Shown here piece by piece: positions 17,635-25,698 of a stretch of DNA of 64,000 nt. Location: assembly GCA_964469525.1 (NCBI GenBank), contig CAYXYU010000003.1, positions 62,001 to 126,000 on the forward strand, in the 5' to 3' direction. The notes under the pieces are model-generated. The model was given only the letters and a program-made list of their open reading frames with translations, searched no databases and was not told the DNA's origin. The first letter of the stretch is position 1; every line of letters starts with the position of its first letter. This stretch comes from JABDCD01 sp964469525. Lineage in GTDB: Bacteria > Pseudomonadota > Alphaproteobacteria > Rickettsiales > SXRF01. A program made the translations under genes and the position numbers.

Positions 17635-18485
17635 GCGTGTTTGCGCGTCCGTCTCCGATCAGCGAGGCCTGGTGGATCAAGCTCCTGCTGTTGCTGACCG
17701 GTTTGAGCTTCATGGGGATACTGGTGGCGTTGCCGTTGGCGGCGATCTTCGCCGAGGCGTTTCGCCAGGGCTGGGTAGCTTACCGCGACGCGTTGGCCGA
17801 TCCCTTAGCGCAATCGGCCATTCGTCTAACGCTGCTGGTGGCTGCGATCGCCGTGCCGTGCAATGTCATCTTCGGTATCGCCGCTTCCTGGGCCATTGCC
17901 AAGTTCGAATTCATCGGCAAGCGGCTGCTCATTACCTTCATCGACCTGCCGTTTTCCGTATCGCCGGTGATCGCCGGCCTGATTTATGTGCTGCTGTTCG
18001 GGGCGGAGAGCATGCTCGGAGAATTTTTCCTGAAGCATGACATCCAGATCCTCTTCGCCGTGCCGGGGCTGGTCATTGCCACCGTCTTCGTCACTTTCCC
18101 TTTCGTGGCGCGCGAGCTGATCCCGCTGATGGAAGAACAGGGCACGGAAGAAGAAGAGGCCGCGATCATGCTGGGCGCGAATGGCTGGCGCACCTTCTTC
18201 TCGGTGACGCTGCCCAACATCAAGTGGGGCCTGCTCTACGGCGTCCTGCTGTGCAATGCCCGTGCCATGGGCGAGTTCGGCGCCGTGTCGGTGGTCTCCG
18301 GCCATATCAAGGGCTTGACCAACACCATTCCGCTGCATGTCGAAATCCTCTATAATGAGTATAATTTCGTCGCTGCCTTCGCCGTGGCTTCGATACTGAC
18401 CATTCTGGCGCTGGTGACGCTCTTGCTTAAGACGCTGATTGAATTTAAATTCGCCGGCGAAATAAAGGCGCAGAGAAAAGGATGA
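17631..18485 (+). CDS. cysW: Sulfate ABC transporter permease CysW
   Basis: Second membrane subunit of the sulfate importer, 284 residues from ATG 17631. The start was chosen because it forms a 4-base ATGA overlap with cysT; the frame extends nine codons further upstream into cysT but has no family similarity there. It has multiple TM helices and an EAA loop EEAAIMLGANGWRTFFSVTL. The CysW-specific RAMGEFGAVSVVSGHIKG and HVEILYNEYN follow. The stop overlaps the next gene's ATG. Confidence 0.93.
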   Translation: MSVFARPSPISEAWWIKLLLLLTGLSFMGILVALPLAAIFAEAFRQGWVAYRDALADPLAQSAIRLTLLVAAIAVPCNVIFGIAASWAIAKFEFIGKRLLITFIDLPFSVSPVIAGLIYVLLFGAESMLGEFFLKHDIQILFAVPGLVIATVFVTFPFVARELIPLMEEQGTEEEEAAIMLGANGWRTFFSVTLPNIKWGLLYGVLLCNARAMGEFGAVSVVSGHIKGLTNTIPLHVEILYNEYNFVAAFAVASILTILALVTLLLKTLIEFKFAGEIKAQRKG

Positions 18486-18838
18486 CCATGCCGGCTGCCT
18501 ACATACCGTTCTTTACGATTGGACTGCTGCTGCTGTCCAACATCTTCATGACGTTTGCCTGGTACGGGCATTTGAAATACCTCTCGGTGGCGCTGCCGCT
18601 GGTCGTGCTGGCCAGCTGGGGCATCGCCTTTTTCGAATATTGCTTCCAGGTACCCGCCAACCGTTACGGCTACGGGTATTTCTCGGGCGTCGAGCTGAAG
18701 GTGATCCAGGAAATAATCACGCTGCTGGTGTTTGTTGTGTTCTCGACGCTGTATCTTGGCGAGTCCGTCAAATGGAACCATTACGTAGGTTTCCTGCTGA
18801 TTTGCCTCGCGGTCTATGTCATTTTCAGGAAATGGTAG
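18482..18838 (+). CDS. DUF486 / DMT-type small membrane protein
   Basis: 118 residues with four hydrophobic segments, a half-size drug/metabolite-transporter fold. The family block SNIFMTFAWYGHLKYL and a later FFEYCFQVPANRYGYGYFSG identify DUF486. Its function is unknown. ATG 18482 overlaps the cysW stop (ATGA), and cysA begins nine bases after its stop, so it is embedded in the sulfate transporter operon. That placement suggests co-expression with sulfate uptake, perhaps a sulfur-compound transporter, but this is inference from context only. Confidence 0.85.
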   Translation: MTMPAAYIPFFTIGLLLLSNIFMTFAWYGHLKYLSVALPLVVLASWGIAFFEYCFQVPANRYGYGYFSGVELKVIQEIITLLVFVVFSTLYLGESVKWNHYVGFLLICLAVYVIFRKW

Positions 18839-18847
18839 CAAGGGCTG

Positions 18848-20074
18848 ATGGGCATCGAGGTTAAAAACATCCGCAAGAATTTCGGCGACTTCGCGGCGCT
18901 GGACGACGTCAACCTGAAGGTGGATGACGGCGAGCTGGTGGCGCTGCTCGGGCCCAGCGGCTCCGGCAAGACGACGCTCTTACGCATCATTGCCGGGCTG
19001 GAATATGCCGATGCCGGGCAGGTGCTGATCGACGGCTACGAAGCGAACGACCTCAAGGTGAAGGAGCGGAAAGTCGGCTTCGTCTTCCAGCATTACGCGC
19101 TGTTCAAGCACATGACGGTGTTTGACAACGTGGCATTCGGCCTGCGTGTAAGGCCCCAGACTATCCGGCCATCGAACGATGAGATCGAGCAGCGCGTGAT
19201 GGATCTCCTGAAGCTGGTGCATCTCGACCGCTTCTATGACCGCTACCCGTCGCAGCTCTCGGGCGGGCAGCGGCAGCGCGTGGCGCTGGCGCGTTCGCTG
19301 GCGGTGGAGCCGAAGCTGCTGCTGCTTGACGAGCCGTTTGGCGCTCTCGACGCCAAGGTGCGCAAGGAGTTGCGCCGCTGGCTTCGGCGCCTGCATGATG
19401 ACATTCACATCACCAGCATCTTCGTTACGCATGACCAGGAGGAGGCGATGGAAGTTTCCGACCGCGTGGTGGTGATGAACGCGGGCAAGATCGAGCAGGT
19501 CGGGACGCCCGAGGAAGTGTATCACCACCCGGTCAATGGCTTCATCTACGACTTCCTCGGCAACTACAATGAGTTCGCCGGCTGGAAGGACGAGCACGGC
19601 GACATCCATCTGGCGGAAGACGATCTGTGGTCGCAGGCCTCGCAGACCACCGCGCCGCAGCCGCAGCAGGCGCGGCCGCACTGGCTGGCGCGCTACCCGG
19701 AACTGACCCAGGCGCTGCGCAAGGTGGTGCCCGGCCTGCCGCTGCCGCTGCTTGGCCCGCAGGCGGCGCGCGGCACATCGAAGATGACACGCAGCCAGAT
19801 GCGCACGCTGCTCGCTGAGCGCGGCATCCCGGTGCGCGTGTTCGCCCGCCCGCATGAGATGTTCGTCACCAAGGAACCCGAGGAAGGGCAGGAGTACCTG
19901 CCGGTCGAGGTGATCCATGTCAACCCGGCGGGGTCGCTGGCCAAGATCGAGATGCAGCGCAAGAACGGCGTCGTGCTGCAGGCGGAGATTCCCAAGACCA
20001 TCATCGACCAGCTGGCGATTAAAAAGGGCGAGAGAATATTCGTGCGGCCGAAGAACATCCGGGTGTTTGAATGA
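18848..20074 (+). CDS. cysA: Sulfate/thiosulfate ABC transporter ATP-binding protein CysA
   Basis: Cytoplasmic ATPase energising CysTW. The motifs are Walker A GPSGSGKTT (~residue 37), Q-loop VFQHYAL, signature LSGGQRQRVALARS, Walker B LLLLDEPFGALD and H-loop FVTHDQEEA. At 408 residues it is about 50 longer than typical CysA. The extra length lies in the C-terminal regulatory part after residue ~240, with a Gln/Pro-rich linker (TTAPQPQQARPHW) before the TOBE-like segment. A good SD (AAGGGC) lies before the ATG. It is the last gene of the operon. Confidence 0.94.
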   Translation: MGIEVKNIRKNFGDFAALDDVNLKVDDGELVALLGPSGSGKTTLLRIIAGLEYADAGQVLIDGYEANDLKVKERKVGFVFQHYALFKHMTVFDNVAFGLRVRPQTIRPSNDEIEQRVMDLLKLVHLDRFYDRYPSQLSGGQRQRVALARSLAVEPKLLLLDEPFGALDAKVRKELRRWLRRLHDDIHITSIFVTHDQEEAMEVSDRVVVMNAGKIEQVGTPEEVYHHPVNGFIYDFLGNYNEFAGWKDEHGDIHLAEDDLWSQASQTTAPQPQQARPHWLARYPELTQALRKVVPGLPLPLLGPQAARGTSKMTRSQMRTLLAERGIPVRVFARPHEMFVTKEPEEGQEYLPVEVIHVNPAGSLAKIEMQRKNGVVLQAEIPKTIIDQLAIKKGERIFVRPKNIRVFE

Positions 20075-20115
20075 ACCGTCAGGTGTCGGGTGTCATGCCT
20101 CAGGTAAGGGATGGT

Positions 20116-20214
20116 CGTCATCACCCGAATCGCGTCAGCGATTCTAGGGTGATCCAGTTTTTATATAGACTGGATTCCCCTAGAATTTTGCTGTGCAAAA
20201 TTCGGGGAATGACG
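20116..20214. repeat. GTCAT-type compound palindromic element, copy A
   Basis: It opens with CGTCATCACCCGAAT and closes with TTCGGGGAATGACG. Each half is itself a hairpin: CCGAATCGC..GCGATTC on the left, and GAATTTTGC..GCAAAATTC on the right. The halves are joined by GATCCAG...CTGGAT. It lies between cysA and pgsA in the same orientation as copy B (21067-21171). Confidence 0.8.
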
Positions 20215-20249
20215 GATTATCACTTACCACTCGCCACGGGGAGTATCGT

Positions 20250-20810
20250 ATGAGCTGGCAGAAGAATCTCCCCAACTACCTGACCTATTTCCGCATCGGC
20301 GTCATTCCCGCGCTGATTGTCGTTGTGTTTTTCTTCGAGGGAAGGTGGAGCGACTACGCGGCGGCGGCGCTGTTCCTGCTGGCTTCCGTCACCGACTGGC
20401 TCGATGGCTATATTGCCCGCCTGCTCAAGGCGCAGTCAAACCTGGGCCGGTTTCTCGACCCGATCGCCGACAAGCTGCTGGTGGCTACGGCGCTGCTGCT
20501 GCTGGTCTATAACGGCCGCGCCGACCTGCTGCCCGCCATCGCCATCGTTTGCCGTGAAATCCTGGTGTCTGGCCTACGCGAGTTCCTGGCTGAGCTGCGC
20601 GTCAGCATGCCGGTCTCCAAACTCGCCAAGGTCAAGACGGCGGCACAGATGGTGGCGATCCTGTTCCTGCTGCTCGGACCTGCAGGATTCTACGGCATAC
20701 CGACGCAGCCCATCGGCAACTGGCTGCTGTGGGTGGCGGCGCTGTTGACGCTGATTACCGGCTACGCCTACCTCAAGACCGGCCTCAAGCACATGACCGA
20801 ATCGGCGTAG
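20250..20810 (+). CDS. pgsA: CDP-diacylglycerol-glycerol-3-phosphate 3-phosphatidyltransferase PgsA
   Basis: Makes phosphatidylglycerol phosphate, the committed step to PG and cardiolipin, in the inner membrane. 186 residues from ATG 20250, which has a GGGGAG site; the frame upstream is repeat-derived. The CDP-alcohol phosphotransferase signature DG-x2-AR-x8-G-x3-D-x3-D is complete (from DGYIAR to the G and two D of GRFLDPIAD). There are four to five TM segments. It is flanked on both sides by direct copies of the same ~100-bp palindromic element. Confidence 0.93.
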   Translation: MSWQKNLPNYLTYFRIGVIPALIVVVFFFEGRWSDYAAAALFLLASVTDWLDGYIARLLKAQSNLGRFLDPIADKLLVATALLLLVYNGRADLLPAIAIVCREILVSGLREFLAELRVSMPVSKLAKVKTAAQMVAILFLLLGPAGFYGIPTQPIGNWLLWVAALLTLITGYAYLKTGLKHMTESA

Positions 20811-20819
20811 GCTTTCCCG

Positions 20820-20907
20820 CGTTTTTCTACGTTTCCTATCGGTTTCCGAGCGTTTTTAACACGTTTCGGTAGTGTTTGTATGCGTTTTACATCGTTTAAA
20901 CACGCTT
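20820..20907. repeat. Helically phased CGTTT array
   Basis: CGTTT or one-base variants start at 20820, 20830, 20840 (CGGTTT), 20851, 20862, 20873 (TGTTT), 20883, 20893 and 20903 (CGCTT). Spacings are 10, 10, 11, 11, 11, 10, 10, 10 bases. The array begins ten bases after the pgsA stop. Confidence 0.75.
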
Positions 20908-21066
20908 GTAAGACACGGGAATAGAGGCAATCCAGAACCTTACCCTTATTCACGCGGCAAAAGACGTGACATTCTGTGACATGCCTTCAATACTTTCCTC
21001 CACCAGATTCCCTGCACCACCTCATTTTAAAGCCAGCGTGAATGGCCGGGAAGGGGGGATTTAGCC

Positions 21067-21171
21067 CGTCATCGCCCGAACTGCCAAAGGCAATTCTAGG
21101 ACGATCCAACTTCAACGGATGGAGATGGATTCCCCTAGAATTTTTGCTCGCGCAAAAATTCGGGGATGACG
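21067..21171. repeat. GTCAT-type compound palindromic element, copy B
   Basis: It has the same architecture as 20116-20214: CGTCATCGCCCGAA...TTCTAGG..GATCCA, a central spacer, TGGATTCCCCTAGAATTTTT, then CGCAAAAATTCGGGGATGACG. It is in direct orientation to copy A, and the two copies bracket pgsA. Confidence 0.8.
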
Positions 21172-21195
21172 AAATACCGCGCACGATTAAAATCC

Positions 21196-21501
21196 CTAGT
21201 TCGTCACCCATTGGCCGGGGACGAAATGCCAGCGGCCGTCCACCTGCTCCCAATGCTCGGGTTCCCACTTCGCATTGACGCGGGTTTCCAGCCAGCGGCC
21301 TTCCACCCAGACATGCTGGTTGCCGTCCCAGGACCAGTAGCCGGGCGCCCAGACAAAGCCGGTGCGGGCGGGCGGCACGGTTTCGCTGCGCGGCGGCGGC
21401 GGCGGGGTGTCGACATAGATTTCAGCGACGGCCTGGCCCAAGGCAGGCGCGGCAACGGTAGCAAAAATCAGCGCGTAGGTTGCCAGTGAGCGTGTATGCA
21501 T
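21196..21501 (-). CDS. YXWGXW repeat-type secreted protein
   Basis: 101 residues from ATG 21501, which has a GGAG site. The N-terminus is a clear signal peptide (MHTRSLATYALIFATVAAPALGQA), then a proline run. The mature part has Trp/Gly repeats: FVWAPGYWSWDG, HVWVEGRWLE, HWEQVDGRWHFVPGQW. These match the YXWGXW/BcpO-related families of small periplasmic or surface proteins of unknown function. The long frame to 21546 adds no sensible signal sequence. It may be the distal gene of the lgt-ilvE cluster (92-base gap), but could have its own promoter. Confidence 0.82.
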   Translation of the reverse strand: MHTRSLATYALIFATVAAPALGQAVAEIYVDTPPPPPRSETVPPARTGFVWAPGYWSWDGNQHVWVEGRWLETRVNAKWEPEHWEQVDGRWHFVPGQWVTN

Positions 21502-21593
21502 AGGAATCTCCTTTTGCAGTGAAGGAAATTCAGCATGTTGCATCAACCATAAAAATTCGATAGGGAGGCAGGTATCGGTTTATAGGGAAATAA

Positions 21594-22469
21594 TCAGCCT
21601 TTATTCACCAGCTGGCTGTAATCCTCCATCAGCTGCAGGCTCATGCGGCCGACGTTAAAGGACTGGTCGCCGATCTGGGAAATGGGTGTCACTTCGGCGG
21701 CGGTGCCGGTCAGAAACACTTCCGATACGTTCTTAAGCTCTTCCGGCTTGATATGGCGCTCGATTACCTGGATGCCGCGCTTCTTCGCCAGCTCGATCGC
21801 CGTGCGGCGCGTGATGCCGTCGAGGAAACAGTCGGGGGTCGGCGTATGCAGTGCGCCGTCGATGGCAAAAAACAGGTTGGCGCCGGTCGCCTCGGCGATG
21901 AAGCCGCGCCAGTCAAGCATCAGCGCATCGTCGAACCCGGCATCCTCGGCGGCGTGCTTGGACAGGGTGCAGATCATGTAGAGTCCTGCCGCCTTGCTGG
22001 CCGTCGGCGCGGTGTTGGGGGCAGGGCGCGCCCATTTGGCGTGATGGAGCCGCAGGCCGCGCTCGCGCGCTTCCTTACTGAAATAGCTCGGCCATTCCCA
22101 GACGGCGATCGCCAGGTGTATTCTGGTTTTCTGCGCCGCCACCGCCATCATCTCGCTGCCGCGCCAGGCGACGGGTCGGATATAGGCGTTCTGCAAATTC
22201 TGGCTGGCCAGCGTTTCCTGTGTCGCCCGCTCAATTTCCTCCACCGTGTAGGGAATCTTGAAGCCAAGCAGCTCGCCGGATTTGATCAGCCGCTCGCTAT
22301 GCTCGCGCAGCTTGAACACCTTGCCGTTATAGGCGCGCTCGCCCTCGAACACGCAGGAGCCGTAATGCAGCCCGTGGGTCAGCACATGCACCTTGGCGTC
22401 GCGCCAGGGAATAAGTTTTCCGTCAAACCAGATATGACCGTCGCGGTCGTCGAAGGGAATCAGGCTCAT
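21594..22469 (-). CDS. ilvE: Branched-chain amino-acid aminotransferase
   Basis: PLP enzyme that interconverts Leu/Ile/Val and their 2-oxo acids; cytoplasmic. 291 residues, fold type IV. It has DAKVHVLTHGLHYGSCVFEGERAY at the N-terminus, the PLP-lysine in TASKAAGLYM, and the phosphate-binding LTGTAAEVTPI near the C-terminus. The DGITRRTAIELA block is also typical. It follows pgeF after four bases and is probably co-transcribed with lgt-midA-pgeF. Confidence 0.93.
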   Translation of the reverse strand: MSLIPFDDRDGHIWFDGKLIPWRDAKVHVLTHGLHYGSCVFEGERAYNGKVFKLREHSERLIKSGELLGFKIPYTVEEIERATQETLASQNLQNAYIRPVAWRGSEMMAVAAQKTRIHLAIAVWEWPSYFSKEARERGLRLHHAKWARPAPNTAPTASKAAGLYMICTLSKHAAEDAGFDDALMLDWRGFIAEATGANLFFAIDGALHTPTPDCFLDGITRRTAIELAKKRGIQVIERHIKPEELKNVSEVFLTGTAAEVTPISQIGDQSFNVGRMSLQLMEDYSQLVNKG

Positions 22470-22473
22470 ATTT

Positions 22474-23280
22474 TTACTCTAGCATAATCGCCGACAATTG
22501 ACAGCCATACGCGGATTCGCCGCGCAGGGTGGTTCGCCGGTAGCTGAAGAAATCATCTTCCTGTAAACAGGTATCGTGCGCAAGCAGATTTATCCGCGTG
22601 ATGCCCGCTGATTTCAGCCGGTCCTTGACATAGGCCTTGAGGTCGAACAGGAAATGCTTGGACCGTGCGCCATGGATGAAATAGATCTGATTGCTTTCCT
22701 CCTGTAGCAGGAAGCGTTCGCGGAAGCCCGCATCCACTTCGTAAGAGCCCTGCGCGATGGCCGGGCCGATCGTTGCAGCAATGGTGTCTCGCTGCGCTCC
22801 CAGTTTTTGCATCGCCTCCAGCGTGGCTTCGACGATGCCGGCCAGCGCGCCTTTCCAACCGGCGTGCGCAGCCGCCACGACGCGGTGCCTGTCGTCCGCC
22901 AGCAGGATGGGCACGCAGTCGGCGGTGCTGACGCCGACCGCCAGTCCCGGCGTGGCGGTCACTACGGCATCGGCCTGCGGGCGGGCATCATGCGGCCAGG
23001 GAGTCGTAGCAGCGATGGCGGTTGTTCCATGCACCTGGTGCAGGCGGGCGATGCCTTTGGCGGCGCCGAGCGTATCGGCGATGCGGCGCAGGTTCTCATT
23101 GACATTTTCCGGCGAATCACCGGTGCCGTAGGCGCAGTTCAGCGAATGGTAGACCCCCCCGCTGACACCACCGGCGCGGGTGAAGAAGCCGTGGCGCACG
23201 CCTTCCGACGCTGCCAGCTGCGGACAGAGGACGGGATTTAGAATCCCTCCGGCTTGGGATGGTTGGGTTGCGCGATGCAT
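22474..23280 (-). CDS. pgeF: Peptidoglycan editing factor PgeF (multicopper polyphenol oxidase / YfiH family)
   Basis: Cytoplasmic amidase that removes mis-incorporated residues from peptidoglycan precursors; older annotation is laccase-like. 268 residues. The metal/catalytic motifs are all present: LHQVHG (His), STADCVPILL (Cys) and AAAHAGWKG (His). FFTRAGGVSGG at the N-terminus is typical. AAGG lies before the ATG. Its 5' end overlaps midA by 43 bases, so translation is coupled. Confidence 0.92.
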   Translation of the reverse strand: MHRATQPSQAGGILNPVLCPQLAASEGVRHGFFTRAGGVSGGVYHSLNCAYGTGDSPENVNENLRRIADTLGAAKGIARLHQVHGTTAIAATTPWPHDARPQADAVVTATPGLAVGVSTADCVPILLADDRHRVVAAAHAGWKGALAGIVEATLEAMQKLGAQRDTIAATIGPAIAQGSYEVDAGFRERFLLQEESNQIYFIHGARSKHFLFDLKAYVKDRLKSAGITRINLLAHDTCLQEDDFFSYRRTTLRGESAYGCQLSAIMLE

Positions 23281-24314
23281 AATACCTTGAACAAATCTCC
23301 CATCTGCTCAATCGAGACTAGCCGCTCATAGGCGGAAATCATAGCGGATTTCTGCTGCGCGGTGGCATTCCGGCACAGCTTCTGCACGCGCAGTCCCGCC
23401 CCCAGGCGGTTCAGGAACACGCCTTGCGGCACCAGCCCGTAGGTCGCTGCACCCGCTTCCATTGCCGCTGCCCGCAGGGCATCGAAATCGACATGCGCGG
23501 TGAGGTCGGCGGTGCCGGGGTCAAGCAGCAGGTCCTGGTACTGGTGCTCGCGCACGGTCTGCAGCGTATCGCCGCGCGAGCCGCCCGCGTAGCCGTAATC
23601 GATGAGGAGCGCCACACCGCCCAGGACGCGGATGTGACGGGCGATGGTGTCGGCGATGGAAATGCCTGCCTCGCAGTATTCGTAGACCATGTTACCCTCT
23701 CCGGTGGAGCGAGTGGGAAGAGAGGGGGGCATCAGGCTGGGAGCGATCGGCATGGTGACGAATGCCAGCTTGTTTTTATCGTCGAGCCCGATCATGCGCT
23801 CTTTCCATCCGTCTGCTTCATGCACGAACTGCCGGATGGGCAGCGCATCGAAGAATTCATTGGCGACCAGCAGCAAGGGCTTTTCCGGCAGTTCCTCGAC
23901 GCTGACATGCCAGTTGATGTCGCGGTGCTTGCCGGCGAGCATCTCCCACTGCTTGCTTTTAAGCGTCTCGCTGACCTCCACCAGATGCACCGACACCGAC
24001 TCATGGAAGCCGCTGACGTGGCGGGTGGCGCGCAGGGCATCGACCAGCAGCGTGCCGCGTCCCGGCCCGAGTTCGACCAGTGCCGCCTGCGGCTCGCCCA
24101 TCAGCCGCCACTGCTCCACCAGCCATGCGCCGATCAGTTCGCCGAACACCTGGCTGATCTCCGGCGCGGTGATGAAGTCCCCCTGCACGCCGAACGGGTC
24201 CTTGCGCATGTAATAGCCGTAAACCGGGTGGGTGAGGGCGAGGGCCATGAATTCACCGATGGTAATCGGGCCCTTGGCACGGATGCGCTCTATCAGCAGT
24301 TTTTCCAGATTCAT
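23238..24314 (-). CDS. SAM-dependent methyltransferase, MidA / NDUFAF7 family
   Basis: Class I methyltransferase related to mitochondrial NDUFAF7, which methylates an arginine of complex I subunit NDUFS2; the bacterial substrate is not established. 358 residues from ATG 24314, chosen for the ATGA overlap with lgt. Motifs include VYGYYMRKDPFGVQGDFITA, LVELGPGRGTLLVDALR (SAM loop) and LLVANEFFDALPIRQ. A segment at 23692-23729 is nearly identical in style to the intergenic CCCTCTCC..GGTGGAG element. It codes PSLPTRSTGEGN in frame without obviously lengthening the protein. Confidence 0.88.
   Translation of the reverse strand: MNLEKLLIERIRAKGPITIGEFMALALTHPVYGYYMRKDPFGVQGDFITAPEISQVFGELIGAWLVEQWRLMGEPQAALVELGPGRGTLLVDALRATRHVSGFHESVSVHLVEVSETLKSKQWEMLAGKHRDINWHVSVEELPEKPLLLVANEFFDALPIRQFVHEADGWKERMIGLDDKNKLAFVTMPIAPSLMPPSLPTRSTGEGNMVYEYCEAGISIADTIARHIRVLGGVALLIDYGYAGGSRGDTLQTVREHQYQDLLLDPGTADLTAHVDFDALRAAAMEAGAATYGLVPQGVFLNRLGAGLRVQKLCRNATAQQKSAMISAYERLVSIEQMGDLFKVLCIAQPNHPKPEGF
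23692..23729. repeat. CCCTCTCC-type element fragment inside the midA gene
   Basis: CCCTCTCCGGTGGAGCGAG followed by TGGGAAGAGAGGGG has the arms of the CCCTCTCC element family found between genes elsewhere. Here it lies within a conserved coding sequence and stays in frame. Confidence 0.5.
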
Positions 24315-25132
24315 TGTCGCGCGGCGGGACTCTCTCCGGCGGTCCATGGCGAATCATAGCGCCGGAAAATCAGGTACAGGCCGAGCAGGAGCATTGGCAG
24401 GGATAAGAGCTGACCCATGGTCGCGCCGCCCCACAGGAAGCCGAGAAATGCGTCCGGCTCACGGAAACATTCGGCGACGATGCGCGAAACCGCGTAGCCG
24501 GAGAGAAATACGCCGCCCAGCATCAGCGGCTTGTCACGGGCGCGGGTGCGCTTGAGCAAAAGCATCAGTAGGGCGAACAGCAGGATGCCTTCCATCCCCG
24601 CTTCGTAGAGCTGGCTGGGGTGCCGGGGCAGCGGCCCGCCATGCGGAAACACGATGCCCCACGGGACATCAGTCACGCGGCCATAAAGCTCGCCGTTGAT
24701 GAAATTGGCGATGCGGCCTAAAAACAGGCCGATGGGGGCGACGCAGGCCAGCACGTCGATCACCGGCGAAAACGGCACTTTGTGCCGCTGTGCGAAAATA
24801 TAAAACGCAAGGATGAAGCCGAGCATGCCGCCATGGAACGACATGCCGCCTTCCCACAGCTGCAGGATCTGCACGGGATGGGCCAGGTAGTAGGCGGGCT
24901 TGTAGAACAGCACGTAGCCGAGCCGGCCGCCGAGTACGATGCCGAGCACCGCCCACAGCACCATGTCATCAAGCGCCTTGGGGGTCAGGCCCGGAATATG
25001 GCGCCGCCGGTTCTCCTGCATGAACAGCCACCAGCCGATCAGAATGCCTGCAATATAGGCCAGCGAGTACCAGCGGATGGCCAGCGGCCCAAGCTGCAAT
25101 GCGACCGGATCGATGGCGGGGAAGGGGAGCAT
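24311..25132 (-). CDS. lgt: Prolipoprotein diacylglyceryl transferase Lgt
   Basis: Inner-membrane enzyme that transfers diacylglycerol from PG to the lipobox cysteine, the first step of lipoprotein maturation. 273 residues, seven hydrophobic segments. The Lgt signature GRIANFINGELYGR is present, as are WEGGMSFHGGMLG and HPSQLYEAG. The start codon directly abuts a TAGGCAT-type palindrome and has no recognisable SD, so the element may have replaced the original leader. It is the first gene of the minus-strand lgt-midA-pgeF-ilvE cluster. Confidence 0.94.
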   Translation of the reverse strand: MLPFPAIDPVALQLGPLAIRWYSLAYIAGILIGWWLFMQENRRRHIPGLTPKALDDMVLWAVLGIVLGGRLGYVLFYKPAYYLAHPVQILQLWEGGMSFHGGMLGFILAFYIFAQRHKVPFSPVIDVLACVAPIGLFLGRIANFINGELYGRVTDVPWGIVFPHGGPLPRHPSQLYEAGMEGILLFALLMLLLKRTRARDKPLMLGGVFLSGYAVSRIVAECFREPDAFLGFLWGGATMGQLLSLPMLLLGLYLIFRRYDSPWTAGESPAARQ

Positions 25133-25209
25133 AGGCTTTAGGCATTAGGCATTAGGGGCGAGGGAAGCAAGATTTTTTTTCTCATCCCTAAAGCCTAATG
25201 CCTCATCCC
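25133..25209. repeat. Word-type palindrome (TAGGCAT repeats) before lgt
   Basis: AGGCTTTAGGCATTAGGCAT at 25133 faces an inverted CCTAAAGCCTAATGCCT ending near 25203. The spacer contains an 8-T run. It fills the whole gap between the stop of the 25210 gene and the lgt start. Confidence 0.75.
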
Positions 25210-25599
25210 TTAATATTCGTCCCAGGCTTTCTTTTCGGTGGGGATTGCCGTATTGAGCGGTTTGACCGCGTCGGTTGCATTGACCACCTGGTAGGTGGCG
25301 GAAATCTCGGCGCGTACTTCGGGCGATGGCTCCCCTTTGCCGGCGGAGATGACTTCACCGAAATCGCTGGGATTGAATCCCTTGCCGGCAAGGATGGCGG
25401 ACTTCAGATGCTGCAGATTGGGCAGTGTGATCTTGAGGTAGGAATAAATCTTATCGCCGAAGGAGTTTTTGCCGTAGAGCAGGAGTACGACGAATTCATC
25501 CGATAAGCCGCGCGAGCCACCAGCGCTGTCGCTGCCCGGTAAGCCTGTGCTGGTCCATTTTGTCGTCATCGGCGCGGTCTTTAATGCTGCTTTTGCCAT
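25210..25599 (-). CDS. Hypothetical protein, unrecognised
   Basis: 129 residues, not recognised. There is no signal peptide or TM helix, so it is probably cytoplasmic. The N-terminal ~30 residues are Gly/Ser/Thr-rich and flexible. They are followed by an apparently folded alpha/beta core: EFVVLLLYGKNSFGDKIYSY, then LPNLQHLKSAILAGKGFNPSDFGEVISAGKG. A good SD (GAGGTG) lies ahead of the ATG, and codon use matches the neighbours. It sits between tldD and lgt, and its stop codon lies at the edge of the TAGGCAT palindrome. Confidence 0.65.
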   Translation of the reverse strand: MAKAALKTAPMTTKWTSTGLPGSDSAGGSRGLSDEFVVLLLYGKNSFGDKIYSYLKITLPNLQHLKSAILAGKGFNPSDFGEVISAGKGEPSPEVRAEISATYQVVNATDAVKPLNTAIPTEKKAWDEY

Positions 25600-25698
25600 A
25601 CGGCAGACACCTCAAACGCCCATTATACAGAAGACTCAGGTAATTGAAAGCAGAAACAAGGGATTAGTTTGGAAGAAGGCGGAATTTCGATCAGGGAG

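Larger units (their letters stand above)
20811..21195. other. Non-coding stretch with phased CGTTT words and a palindromic element
   Basis: 385 bases without a credible gene. It holds a nine-unit array of CGTTT-like words (20820-20907) and palindromic copy B (21067-21171). Short frames here have no SD or sensible composition. Confidence 0.7.
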
